64,000 nt of DNA, taken from Pseudoips prasinana. Its lineage: Eukaryota; Arthropoda; Insecta; Lepidoptera; Nolidae. The stretch spans positions 12,537,001 to 12,601,000 of the forward strand of contig OX621265.1 in assembly GCA_951640165.1 (NCBI GenBank), in the 5' to 3' direction. Below are positions 40,801 to 45,839 of the stretch, one piece after another. Position 1 is the first letter of the stretch; each line of letters begins with the position of its first letter. The position numbers were made by a program, and so were the translations under genes. Under the pieces are notes generated by a model. It saw only the letters and a program-made list of their open reading frames with translations, was not told the DNA's origin and did no database searches.

Positions 40801-40929
40801 ATGATGATGATAATGATGATTTATGTTGTAGGGACGTGCGAACAAAGCAGCAAGTATAACTCCATAGCCACCCGGCTGGGCCCCGCGCTGCTGTTGCTGC
40901 CGTTCGTCGCACTGCTTGGCGCCAGCTGA
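7660..40929 (+). CDS. Cysteine-rich secreted, probably GPI-anchored protein; 14 exons, 5' end missing
   Basis: Exons: 7660-7804, 8961-9028, 10334-10484, 11535-11647, 15661-15775, 16570-16697, 18463-18578, 21378-21487, 23127-23263, 29285-29383, 30006-30134, 35609-35725, 37583-37693, 40832-40929. Intron phases are 2,1,2,1,2,1,0,2,1,1,1,1,1 and all join in frame to a TGA. Seen: 545 residues, 26 cysteines, N-glycosylation sequons (NST, NAT, NDS, NLT, NGT), and a C-terminal small/polar stretch followed by a Leu-rich tail, as in GPI-anchor signals. Two halves repeat: CxFP..W at residues 3-9 and 248-253, Cys-Pro at 109 and 370, W(K/R)EGS at 169 and 445. Known, from memory: arthropod proteins with this CxFP/W(F/Y)QSG start and QYKE..YC motif form a secreted family of unknown function (Pfam DUF7042-DUF7045). 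Inferred: an extracellular surface protein. The start codon and signal peptide must lie in an exon upstream of 7660 that I could not find in the window. The gene model is strong; the family name is less certain and no function can be given. Confidence 0.9.
8010..8310 (-). mobile_element. Family G LINE 3'-end fragment (reverse)
   Basis: GTTTTTATTCACGTAGAC reads on the minus strand as a 3' end with AATAAA. Copies: 22680-22965 (sense), 38505-38790, 49350-49690 and 53138-53295. Confidence 0.65.
8500..8690. repeat. Repeat family E copy
   Basis: Matches the copy at 2685-2925 (CACCACTGCAACTCCTGT, GAGCGGTGAGGCTCAGGCAT). Confidence 0.6.
8700..8886 (+). mobile_element. LINE/SINE 3' end with (TATC)n tail
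   Basis: Ends GTACAATAAAGAGTATTC followed by TATC repeats, 75 bp before exon 2. Part of it (AGATCCGTATAATAAACTA) recurs at about 48830-48905. Confidence 0.5.
8961..9028 (+). CDS. Exon 2 of the cysteine-rich gene
   Basis: Acceptor TTTCAG, donor GTGAGT. The phase 2 entry completes an Arg codon and the exit is phase 1. It encodes [15 protein letters not shown] and QYKE, the CxxC plus QYKE segment typical of the family's first domain. Confidence 0.92.
10334..10484 (+). CDS. Exon 3 of the cysteine-rich gene
   Basis: Acceptor TTATTCCAG, donor GTGAGT. It encodes residues 72-121 with [12 protein letters not shown] and the EQCPFHP motif; the Cys-Pro pair recurs at 370-371 in the second half. A truncated SINE starts only 12 bp after the donor. 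Confidence 0.92.
10497..10640 (+). mobile_element. SINE family C copy, head-truncated
   Basis: Begins GTTCGAGTCCCGCGCCGG and ends in the family C tail; starts 12 bp after the exon 3 donor. Confidence 0.75.
10655..11128 (+). mobile_element. RTE-clade LINE 3'-end fragments
   Basis: 10655-10705 (AGCGCAAGACTGGCAATCGT) and 11068-11128 (GGGGAGGCCTTTGTCCATCT, GGCTGATATGATGATGAT) match the 3' end of the RTE at 61971-62972. What lies between them is not recognised. Confidence 0.6.
11535..11647 (+). CDS. Exon 4 of the cysteine-rich gene
   Basis: Acceptor ATTTCAG, donor GTACAT. It encodes [20 protein letters not shown] and a further YMACPD, giving three cysteines. Exit phase 1. Confidence 0.9.
11834..11857. 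repeat. (TA)n microsatellite
   Basis: Run of about eleven TA units directly at the 5' edge of the LINE that follows. Confidence 0.85.
11858..14180 (+). mobile_element. 5'-truncated jockey-like non-LTR retrotransposon
   Basis: It starts inside the endonuclease-RT linker (readable from 11859 as [10 protein letters not shown].. and [17 protein letters not shown]), then the RT frame, then a 3' UTR ending near an AATAAA-like CAATAAAAAG at about 14172. Clade is inferred from RT motifs only. It lies sense in intron 4. Confidence 0.8.
11859..13809 (+). pseudogene. LINE reverse transcriptase (jockey/CR1 group), one frameshift
   Basis: The linker frame from 11859 hits a stop at 12063; the RT frame continues one base out of register and is open to 13809. 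Motifs: [55 protein letters not shown] and the catalytic YADDLQLY near 13063-13086, then the C-terminal LLDYADVCF and [11 protein letters not shown]. The RT would copy element RNA at a nicked target. One frameshift and loss of the endonuclease make this copy non-autonomous. No relation to the surrounding host gene. Confidence 0.88.
14215..14480. repeat. Family J repeat
   Basis: Shares GAGCGTCTCCGTGCTT, GGAGGGCACGT and CACTAAGGTAACCA-like ends with 18640-18850. Class unknown. Confidence 0.55.
14700..14910. mobile_element. MITE-like inverted repeat, diverged relative of the 54.7-kb MITE
   Basis: Contains CCAATCTGTCAAATTTC, TATAGATTTTCAACTTTAT and GATGTGCTTGCGTCTGTAC as in the hairpin element at 54688-54821, but the left terminus is not clear. 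Confidence 0.5.
15360..15545 (-). repeat. Fragment with CTAGCTGTGCCCCGCGG terminus (reverse)
   Basis: Ends with the reverse complement of CTAGCTGTGCCCCGCGG; upstream CTTTCTCC..TTATAATATT on the minus strand. Confidence 0.55.
15661..15775 (+). CDS. Exon 5 of the cysteine-rich gene
   Basis: Acceptor CATTCCAG, donor GTAACC. It encodes residues 160-197 with [17 protein letters not shown], the first W(K/R)EGS motif. Exit phase 2. The preceding intron holds a jockey-like LINE. Confidence 0.9.
16228..16545 (+). repeat. Repeat family F copy
   Basis: Full-length-like copy ending ATTTTATTATCTATATGTAT about 25 bp before exon 6. Confidence 0.7.
16570..16697 (+). CDS. Exon 6 of the cysteine-rich gene
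   Basis: Acceptor ACTTTCAG, donor GTAAGT. It encodes [15 protein letters not shown], a Cys-containing GDATCNG and MKLTN; the end of repeat unit 1. A GAT-repeat tract and a sense repeat end less than 30 bp upstream. Confidence 0.92.
16741..17072 (-). mobile_element. SINE family D copy
   Basis: Complete body and minus-strand tRNA-like head ending GACCAACGAGGCAG. Confidence 0.75.
17527..17775 (+). mobile_element. Family L element
   Basis: Contains CATCACCCCATCTCATCC, TACTGCGATCGCCAACC and the GGAGGCTTGTCCAGCAGTGG tail. Confidence 0.65.
18021..18282 (+). mobile_element. SINE family A copy, near complete
   Basis: tRNA-like head (CTGGTTCGATTCCCACCC B box), body TGTCCTGAGTCTGGGTGTAA, tail CATAGTACAAGCTCTGCTTA and a terminal (ATT)n run. 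Confidence 0.8.
18463..18578 (+). CDS. Exon 7 of the cysteine-rich gene; start of repeat unit 2
   Basis: Acceptor TGTTTCAG, donor GTATAT (non-consensus at +3 to +6). It encodes [15 protein letters not shown], the second CxFP..W opening, and a KNATLK sequon. This is the only phase 0 exit in the gene. Confidence 0.9.
18640..18850. repeat. Family J repeat
   Basis: Matches 14215-14480. Confidence 0.55.
18887..19167 (-). mobile_element. SINE family D copy, head-truncated
   Basis: Body as at 5021-5429; the tRNA-like head is missing at the right end. Confidence 0.7.
19554..19739. mobile_element. MITE with about 40-bp terminal inverted repeats
   Basis: AGCGGAGAGGATTTT..GGCACTAGA at the left is mirrored by TCTAGTGCC..AAAATCCTCTCCGCT at the right; 186 bp. 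No clear target duplication. Confidence 0.7.
20038..20430. mobile_element. TA-flanked MITE (Tc1/mariner-like), copy 1
   Basis: Termini CAACATGTA..TTAATTAACGCAC and reverse complement; TA on both sides. The same 393-bp element is at 50261-50654. No coding capacity; relationship to Tc1/mariner is inferred from the TA target only. Confidence 0.8.
20625..20629 (-). terminator. RNA polymerase III oligo-T terminator of tRNA-Gly
   Basis: Five A residues on the + strand give TTTTT on the minus strand, 4 nt past the tRNA 3' end, followed by a second T run (TTTT). Confidence 0.8.
20633..20704 (-). tRNA. tRNA-Gly-TCC: tRNA-Gly (anticodon UCC)
   Basis: On the minus strand a 72-nt cloverleaf reads from GCGTCGG (5' acceptor arm) to CCGACGC plus discriminator A. 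The anticodon loop is CTTCCAA with anticodon TCC. The B box reads GGTTCGATTCC and the A-box region TGGTGTAATGG. The 7-bp acceptor stem is perfect. Unlike the tRNA-headed SINEs nearby it has no SINE body and is followed by an oligo-T terminator. It lies antisense in intron 7 of the host gene. Confidence 0.95.
21030..21342 (+). repeat. Repeat ending GACTCGCACTTGGCCGG
   Basis: Same terminus as at 53834 and 54013, and related to the inner part of element Z. Ends about 35 bp before exon 8. Confidence 0.6.
21378..21487 (+). CDS. Exon 8 of the cysteine-rich gene
   Basis: Acceptor ATTACAG, donor GTAAGT. It encodes [17 protein letters not shown] and a charged, Gln/Glu-rich segment, then HLTRG. Exit phase 2; the last two bases complete a Cys codon in exon 9. 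Confidence 0.9.
22020..22090. repeat. Family H repeat fragment
   Basis: GCAGAGACAACGGATTTCCA and GATCTTTG, as at 21840-21910 and 30250-30340 (reverse) and 34815-34990 and 44430-44660. Confidence 0.6.
22090..22970 (+). mobile_element. LINE 3' fragment (family G, sense)
   Basis: From about 22098 a frame reads [38 protein letters not shown] to a stop at 22266, like the C-terminus of LINE ORF2. The 3' UTR ends GTCTACGTGAATAAAATCC (AATAAA). Lies in intron 8. Confidence 0.7.
23127..23263 (+). CDS. Exon 9 of the cysteine-rich gene
   Basis: Acceptor TTTAG, donor GTACGT. Very GC-rich. It encodes [32 protein letters not shown] and TPHVTLI. An imperfect copy of its CACGACGCGCC stretch lies just past the donor. 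Confidence 0.9.
23368..23625 (+). mobile_element. SINE family B copy
   Basis: tRNA-like head (GTAGCCTAGTTGGTAGTGCT, GGGTTCGAATCCC), body TTTCTGAGTCATGGATG, tail CATAGTACAAGCTTTGCTTA. Confidence 0.8.
23720..23915 (+). mobile_element. SINE family C copy, near complete
   Basis: GTGTAGCGCAGCGGCTAAG head, CGAGTCCCGCGCCGG B box, ATAGTTGTTCTGAGTCTGG body, GCGACACAGGGATTAA tail. Confidence 0.8.
23925..24197 (+). mobile_element. Non-autonomous element with GGAACGAAGTT inverted termini, copy 1
   Basis: GGAACGAAGTT at 23955 and AACTTCGTTCC at 24187-24197. A 29-bp outer segment (CTTGAGAGG..CACCCGGAT) is shared with the reverse copy at 52134-52420. Internal (GA)n run. Confidence 0.7.
24834..26091 (+). 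pseudogene. LINE ORF1-like protein, broken by frameshifts
   Basis: From ATG 24834 the frame reads [19 protein letters not shown]; it shifts near 24960 into [18 protein letters not shown] with Leu/Glu/Lys heptads ([19 protein letters not shown]) suggesting a coiled coil, shifts again near 25100 ([20 protein letters not shown]), stops, and reopens at 25282-26091. The last part ([31 protein letters not shown]) looks like an SGNH/esterase-type segment seen in some CR1 ORF1 proteins, but I see no clear catalytic set. Confidence 0.6.
26084..26824 (+). pseudogene. LINE APE-type endonuclease domain
   Basis: Motifs in order: [19 protein letters not shown] (catalytic Glu), [18 protein letters not shown] (Asp/Asn pair), LDHIFSN and LSDHNT (catalytic His). 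Nicks target DNA for target-primed reverse transcription. The frame overlaps the end of ORF1 by a few bases and is lost near 26808 by a frameshift. Confidence 0.82.
26808..28903 (+). pseudogene. LINE reverse transcriptase, two frames
   Basis: The frame from about 26808 to 27790 carries the linker ([14 protein letters not shown]) and the RT fingers ([28 protein letters not shown]). A frameshift near 27780 leads to 27797-28903 with [29 protein letters not shown] and catalytic FADDISVI, then thumb and tail ending FLSRKTN. At least two frameshifts in ORF2 make this copy dead. Confidence 0.85.
29285..29383 (+). CDS. Exon 10 of the cysteine-rich gene
   Basis: Acceptor CCTCAG, donor GTAAGT, 99 bp, phase 1-1. 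It encodes [19 protein letters not shown] and a basic SRRRRQQ run that could be a dibasic/furin-like site (inference only). The Cys-Pro at 370-371 matches 109-110 of unit 1. Confidence 0.9.
29640..29960 (+). repeat. Repeat family F copy
   Basis: CTAGCTGTGACCCGGGG start, CGATTTTATTATATGTAGG end, about 45 bp before exon 11. A shorter terminus fragment is at 29412-29500. Confidence 0.7.
30006..30134 (+). CDS. Exon 11 of the cysteine-rich gene
   Basis: Acceptor ATTCCAG, donor GTACAT, 129 bp, phase 1-1. It encodes [28 protein letters not shown] and SACATT. Three cysteines parallel those of exon 4 in unit 1. Confidence 0.92.
30604..31562 (+). mobile_element. DNA transposon remnant with inverted termini and an intron-bearing transposase
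   Basis: ACAAACTTATCTGGCCCGGT at the left is mirrored with few mismatches at the right end. Inside, [20 protein letters not shown] from 30737, then AAATG interrupted by a roughly 110-bp intron (GTTAGT..TTTGTAG, about 30869-30979), then [17 protein letters not shown]: an HTH-like DNA-binding start. The C-terminal tail ([30 protein letters not shown], acidic Ser/Asp run) ends at 31409. The catalytic core between is missing. Confidence 0.7.
31744..31990 (+). mobile_element. SINE family B copy
   Basis: As at 23368-23625; tail ends GTGACATTGTCCCC followed by A-rich sequence. Confidence 0.8.
32890..33120. repeat. 58-bp tandem repeat inside element Z
   Basis: CTCTGCTCAG recurs at about 32902, 32961 and 33020 with AATAAGACCTAG between; last unit diverged. 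Present also in copy 2 at 58270-58510. Confidence 0.75.
33393..33963. repeat. Foldback (long hairpin) of element Z copy 1
   Basis: Left arm about 33393-33569, right arm about 33787-33963, loop about 217 bp. By eye the arms are identical along their whole length. Arm ends: CTTCGTTTAAAAAAACCGAC outside and GTCGGTGCCAAGCC inside. Confidence 0.85.
33965..34115. repeat. Repeat family E, right part split by element Z
   Basis: GATTAAATTCGTTGCGGGAT continues family E; the left part (CTCTGGAGGGAA..AACTCCTCC) lies at about 32050-32106 before element Z. Confidence 0.6.
34815..34990. repeat. Family H repeat
   Basis: GGCAGAGACAACGGATTCCC and CGCCGGTTTAGGGTACTTCT, as at 44430-44660. Confidence 0.6.
35028..35258. 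mobile_element. MITE, relative of 4230-4462
   Basis: AGCTACCGGCCAAATCGGCG left and GGCGACTTAGCCGGTAGCTT right; internal GTTCAAATAAATAAAGGTTA and its inverted partner. Inserted in family H sequence. Confidence 0.7.
35363..35580 (+). mobile_element. SINE family A copy, head-truncated
   Basis: GGGTTCGATTCCCACCCGG to CAGGATATTATTATCATTAT; ends about 29 bp before exon 12. Confidence 0.75.
35609..35725 (+). CDS. Exon 12 of the cysteine-rich gene
   Basis: Acceptor TATTCCAG, donor GTATGT, 117 bp, phase 1-1. It encodes [20 protein letters not shown] and [12 protein letters not shown]445-S449 is the second W(K/R)EGS motif. A 22-bp minisatellite begins about 65 bp after the donor. Confidence 0.92.
35789..35968. 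repeat. 22-bp minisatellite
   Basis: About six to seven units of AAATTTTCGGTCGGCAAATT with flanking G, with two diverged edge units; starts about 65 bp past the exon 12 donor. Frames across it are repeat artefacts. Confidence 0.85.
36417..36725 (-). pseudogene. RTE-clade LINE C-terminal fragment
   Basis: The minus strand reads [28 protein letters not shown] and KRDWAGH, the tail of RTE-type ORF2 (compare RRTKVTDIARRIAKLKWQWAGH in the + strand copy at 62700), followed by the CCTTTGCTCAGCAGTGG 3' end. Confidence 0.7.
36836..37178 (+). mobile_element. Element X-like LINE 3' fragment
   Basis: CTGTTGGGACTGCCGTGGCG and CTTGTCTGAAATAAATTTTT match the 3' part of element X (60080, 60350). Diverged; no open frame. 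Confidence 0.65.
37310..37552 (+). repeat. Repeat with (ATT)n tail, class unknown
   Basis: GC-rich sequence ending in TATTATTATTATTATT about 31 bp before exon 13; AGCGGCGAGG also occurs at 17172. Likely a LINE 3' end. Confidence 0.45.
37583..37693 (+). CDS. Exon 13 of the cysteine-rich gene
   Basis: Acceptor TTGACAG, donor GTAAGT, 111 bp, phase 1-1. It encodes [33 protein letters not shown]. An NDS sequon spans the exon 12/13 junction. Confidence 0.92.
37740..37761. repeat. (AGA)n microsatellite
   Basis: Seven AGA units. Confidence 0.8.
38505..38790 (-). mobile_element. Family G LINE 3'-end fragment (reverse)
   Basis: TTTTTATTCACGTAGACTTT start; as at 8010-8310. Confidence 0.6.
39121..39325 (+). 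mobile_element. SINE family C copy, near complete
   Basis: GTGGCGCAGCGGCTAAGACA head to CGACACAGGGATTATAATTC tail. Confidence 0.8.
39942..40125 (-). mobile_element. SINE family A copy with internal deletion
   Basis: Minus-strand tRNA-like head (39942-39987) joins almost directly to the tail (AAGCAGAGCTTGTACTATGG); most of the body is absent. Confidence 0.65.
40590..40820 (+). mobile_element. Family L element with (GAT)n tail
   Basis: ATCATCACCCCATCTCATCC start, GGGGAGGCTTTTGTCCAGCT and a GATGATGATG tail that runs to within about 11 bp of exon 14. Confidence 0.7.
40832..40929 (+). CDS. Exon 14, terminal: GPI-signal-like tail and stop
   Basis: It completes an NGT sequon ([10 protein letters not shown]), then [19 protein letters not shown] and a short GAS end before TGA at 40927-40929. 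A small-residue stretch (Ser/Asn near 527) followed by a hydrophobic tail with no cytoplasmic residues fits a GPI-attachment signal. The acceptor GTTGTAG has almost no pyrimidine tract; a GAT-repeat tail lies directly upstream. Confidence 0.88.
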
Positions 40930-41389
40930 TACCGCTGAGCCCGGCGGGGGTTTGGACACCAGCGAGTGTAGGTCTTGTGTTAGGGTCGGTAGAACGGTCA
41001 TTTAGTACTTACTTATACAGAAGAGGAGGTTGTTTTTAGTAGAATTTCTTATTTTTTATTGAAATACATGCCTATGTTACTTTTCTATAGGTGAAAGATT
41101 CTTTTGAAATCAGTTTACAAGTTTATACATTACAGACAGACATACAAAAATCATTTGCAATAATTTTATTGCAGATTTGGTTTAGTTAATATGGATAAAA
41201 TACACTTACTTTGGACACAATCATCAGCACAGTAGCTAGGTGAATTCTCGAATGTTTTTTTTTTATTTTACACTTATATAGACAACTAGCGCGTTGCTAC
41301 GGCCATATATGAAATTAATTGGGATGATAGTGGCGAGATCTGTCCAAGATTGGTCGTACCTAATCAAAAATAATAGTTTTTTTTACATT

Positions 41390-41960
41390 TAAAACATAGT
41401 GTTATGGCATTATTACCCCAAATATTATTATTTTTATGATTAAAAACAACTGATTCGGCATAATTATCCCAAGACTAAATATTTTTCGCCATTACAAACA
41501 TAGCTATTTGGCACCATTACCCCAAGGATAGATTGATTTAATATCATCATAACCACAAATATAGCTTTTGTTAAGATCAAATTCCAAGTAATTCGTCATT
41601 TCTCCAAGTATAGATTTTTATTACATTAAAAACAAAGTGTTTTGGCATTATTATCCCAAGTACAGATTTAATTTTAAGATTTAAAACAAAGCCATTTGAC
41701 ATTATTAGGTACCCTAATTTCCTGTAAAGCAGTGCCTAGGCTAACTTGAAAAAAAGTCAAACGTTAGTTAAATATCATTTTACAAAATACAACAAGTATT
41801 TTGTTTAACATTTAAAACAAAGCTATTTGGCATCTTTACCCCAAGGGTACATATTTTTGACTTTTAATACAAAGTTTTTTGGCACCATTACTCCAAAAGT
41901 AGTTATTTTTGTACATTAACCTCAAAGCGATTGGTCCACCCCAAGTACATTGTTTTTGTG
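41390..41960. repeat. Degenerate ~55-bp tandem repeat
   Basis: About nine diverged units with the core AAACAAAGCTATTTGGCA followed by TTATTACCCCAAG, near 41400, 41450, 41500, 41565, 41635, 41690, 41820, 41875 and 41930. Starts about 460 bp after the host stop codon, so it may lie in the 3' UTR. Confidence 0.75.
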
Positions 41961-43600
41961 TCCCGTAGTCCTATAATGCTATGTTCTACTCAAGTTCTTT
42001 CTACGTCATGGCGGCGGTTATTCTTTTACGAGTTCTATACAGGTTATTTGTAAAACACCAACAACCTCGAAAGAGTAGATAGCTAACATCATAAGCAACA
42101 ACTTTTGTTCTACGAGTTCAGTCATAACATACATACATGAAAAAATAAATGATTTTATAAGTTTTTGTTGACTGTCGTGACATTTGTAGATCTATGTTTG
42201 AATCATAAACAAAAGGACGAAGCTTAGCTCGAGCGTGTGTGCGCGTCTTTGCGATGCTCATAGACTTATGAATATCCAAGCGGGAAATTAAATAACTTAA
42301 TACTTATTTTTGTACTAGCTGTGCCCGCGACTTCGTCCGCGTGTTAATTAGTTTATTTTGTTTTTTTTTTTTGTTTTTTAGTAAAATAAATGACTTTTTC
42401 TAAAATAAAAGTAACCTAAGTTACTCCTTATTACATCAGCTACCTACCAATAAAAGTCCCGTCAAAATCGGTCCAGCCGTTTCAGAGATTAGCCGGAACA
42501 AACAGACAGACAGACAAAAATTGTAAAAAATGTTATTTTGGTGTATGTACCGTATATATATTCATATTTATGTAGTAAAAACCGGTTATTTCAATATTAC
42601 AAACAGACACTCCAATTTTATTTATTTGTATAGTATGTATAGTATAGATATATTTGTATAGATGTAATAAAATCTAGCAGTATCAAAAGTTGTAGAACAA
42701 AAGTTGATGCTTATGGTGTAAACTATATAGTACTGAGAGGTTGTTGGTGTTTTATAAGTAACCAAGTATAACGTAGGATGTAAGGCTTGTAGCACATTTC
42801 TCTCCACTACGTTACTGTACAAGTAAAGTCCTAAATTACCGTTCTACCCTCATTGCTTTTTCACGTCTATATGTTTTTAATTAAATGTATCCAAACCCAT
42901 TCTGCCAACGAAATGAAAGTGTTGTAGTGTTGCTTTTTATGTGAAAGTGTTTTAAAATGAAAAACTCAAAAAGTACCAGTGAATAGTACCAGGTATTAAC
43001 ATCGGGCAGCTTTAGTAGGAAATTTAGATATGGCAACACAGCGATCGAACTGTCAAAAGTGCTTAATGTTGCCATACGCAATCAATGATTTTACAGAATG
43101 TTTTATAGGTTGTTAATTTTATTTTTTGGGACTGTTTTTATTTGGGTATTTGTTTTTTTTAATGGGTATTTTGTGAAATAATTGATTGTACGCTAATTAG
43201 GTTAGAGGGCAACCATACAATGTTAAAAGGAAACGAAATAAAGTGATCATATTGTATATAAAAAGATGGTTTAAAGTTGGTGATTTCTGAATATGACGAT
43301 TTTTAAATAATGTTACTTATGTAATTTAATTATGGTATTGAATCTGACGCAACAATGGACGCTGAGCTTTGAAAACATAAAAAATAAATCATAATTAAAA
43401 TCGTGTTCACAAAGTTCATCTCCATTTGTGTAGATTAATATTTTATTTTTCTTAGCTAGTATATAATGTTTTTGGTGCCATATTTTTGGAGGTTACACGT
43501 GAGAGATTAATTCTTGCGATAAATCACTTATGTTAGTCGGTTTTGTTACTAAACTTAGATTGTACATACGGCTACACATCAAGCTACACATTTCGAGCAT
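41961..43600. other. No gene recognised; possible 3' UTR or flank
   Basis: Several AATAAA motifs (for example near 42145 and 43245) could serve the host gene, but the true poly(A) site cannot be chosen by eye. A CTAGCTGTGCCCGCGAC repeat fragment lies at 42315-42560. Confidence 0.4.
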
Positions 43601-43624
43601 AGGCAGATATCGCGTTGTATAGGA

Positions 43625-43795
43625 TTTCGCATTATGCGATTGGCCGGAATGCGGTCAGCCGCCAGCAATCAATATTGCTGACCGGCTGCCGCATCACAGT
43701 GCGAATAAAAACTACTTTCTCGTACAAATATCTGAGTGCGGTCAGCCGCACGGCTGGCCGCATTACGGCTAACCGCATAGTGCGTAGGAGGCCTT
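43625..43795. mobile_element. GC-rich palindromic MITE
   Basis: About 33-bp imperfect inverted termini (CGCATTATGCGATTGGCCGG versus reverse complement of the right end) with nested GCGGTCAGCCGC palindromes. Confidence 0.6.
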
Positions 43796-44429
43796 ATACT
43801 GGAAGTGTATAGCTTGATATTTAGCCGTGTCTACCTCTATTTAATAAAAACAAAATTGTCAAGCTAATGTCGCTGCATGAAGCTATAGTCATACATGCAC
43901 GACTTAAAATTGCTCAAAATATCGCAAGAAAAAAATTTCGTGTTAATTTCATAAATATGGTATTAATTAATTTGTACATTATATCTATGACATAACGAAT
44001 ATAGAAAAAAACGCTTTGGGAGTATACATCATATTGTATGCTGGAATATACAGATATATAATTAAGACTAAGATTAGATAGTCATAATATAGTACATACT
44101 ATGCTCAGCCAGTTTTTATTGAGTTCAAAAAAACACGTCCATATTTTAATTCTGCTTTTTTGTACTTTTTTTTAACTCTTTAACAGGCCGCAGGAATTTC
44201 AACCTTATCACTTTGGAGATAAAGTCCAAAAAATACATATATCAAAGCCTAGTTAAGGGTTTAAGATGAAAAGAGCTGATTGGGTATTTTTCTAAAAATA
44301 AATTACCAATTAAATCACGAGTCTAAGTTGAAGAAGAGTTGTTACTTTTGTACGGCTGTACACATTATAATATTGGTACTTAGAAAATTGGTGTTATCAA
44401 ATAAATACTTGGCACCATGGAACATAAAT

Positions 44430-44660
44430 AACACTCATGCCTGTTTCCCTGAGGGGTAGGCAGAGACAACGGATTTCCATTTTTAGCGATCTTTGCACAC
44501 CTGTTTTGCCTTGTTTACTGTCATTATATTCTTCATACATGCTCGCCGGTTTAGGGTACTTCTGACCTGGCCTTTCTTGAGAACGTCTCCGATTTGGTCA
44601 GCGAATGTTTTACGAGTTCTTCACCTTCCGATTGTACCATTCACACAGGCCAGGTATACT
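44430..44660. repeat. Family H repeat
   Basis: GGCAGAGACAACGGATTTCC and TCGCCGGTTTAGGGTACTTC, best copy in the window. Confidence 0.6.
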
Positions 44661-44898
44661 TCTTTTGTTAATATAGGTAATATTATTGTTATAAAATAAT
44701 ATGTGAATCTGACGGCATCACGATCTCGTGACAACAGTTGGTTGGTTCATGTTTTATTAACTCCAATCTCAAAACAATCACACCTATAATTGATTCTAGT
44801 ATCACAGACAAAATTATTAAAACCATAATTGAATCAGAATTGTGATGAATAAAATGCAATTTCCATCGCCCTCCCGCCCGCAGTCTATATAGACAAGT

Positions 44899-45175
44899 AT
44901 GATACCCGACACGTGTTTCACTCCTCCACGGACCATTCAGGGATAATAACTCGTCAAGCGATCGAATTTCTGCAAATAAACGCCAGATTCCATTACTTGC
45001 GACTACTAACTCCAAAATTATTTGTAACGTGTTATACCCAACACGTGATTCACTCCTCCACGGACCATTCTCAAGGGATACTAATTCGTCGAGTGGTCGA
45101 ATGCTACACAATGAGGGATTCCATTCCATTACTTGTGATTAACTTCAAAATGATTTGTAAACTTATTTGTACTGC
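44899..45175. repeat. Diverged ~134-bp tandem duplication
   Basis: CACTCCTCCACGGACCATTC occurs at about 44918 and 45052, and CCATTACTTG and CTCCAAAATTATTTGTAA-like ends repeat in step. Confidence 0.75.
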
Positions 45176-45399
45176 GTAATATTTAAAAAAAAAAAATGTA
45201 TTTAATTTGGTGAACCAAATCAGCTCTTTTATCACCTTTTATGTTCAGTGTAATACATGTGTAATTAATTATAATATAACAATTGTATATTTTTGTTATA
45301 TACTACTTTTTCTGTACTAATTTATTGTTGGGCCGTCTCTTAACCTATACTATCCAATTTAATAGCTATGCTCTTGTCAGTGAAGAAGACACATTCGCC

Positions 45400-45535
45400 T
45401 CGCCACTTTGCGTCCCAGGTTCGATTTCTGTGACTCCTAAGTAGTTGTTCCGAGTGTACATTGTGTCCGTCAATTATATGTTTGTAAAGTACCCCGCGAC
45501 ATAGGAATTCATTTGGCTAGTGTGGGTGTTGTCTT
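45400..45535 (+). mobile_element. SINE family C fragment
   Basis: GTAAAGTACCCCGCGACATA and GTAGTTGTTCCGAGT; diverged. Confidence 0.55.
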
Positions 45536-45704
45536 AAAAATATATTCCATTTATATAGCATCTTTTACAAGTGACAACTGCTTTTAAGTGTACAATTCAC
45601 TAGTGTTTCATAAATTCCATTATCAAAGCATTTATCTACAAAATGATTATAATATTCTGGGACATTATTCACACATTGTCATAACTGAAATACTACATAT
45701 ACTA

Positions 45705-45835
45705 CTTTTCTTTTGAGGTCACATGCTTATATAGATCAGGACAAACAGTGACATTTTCATGCTCACAAATATCTGTACTAGGTGGGAATCGAACCCACGA
45801 TCTGCGGCATGAAAGGCAGAAATTAAATCATTGTG
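45705..45835 (-). mobile_element. SINE family A fragment
   Basis: GGTGGGAATCGAACCCACGA with the ACAAATATCTGT body; minus orientation. Confidence 0.6.
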
Positions 45836-45839
45836 ACGT

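Noticed and set aside
44689..45129. Minus-strand 146-codon frame
   Set aside because: It lies on the 134-bp tandem duplication, so the internal similarity comes from the repeat and not from a protein family.
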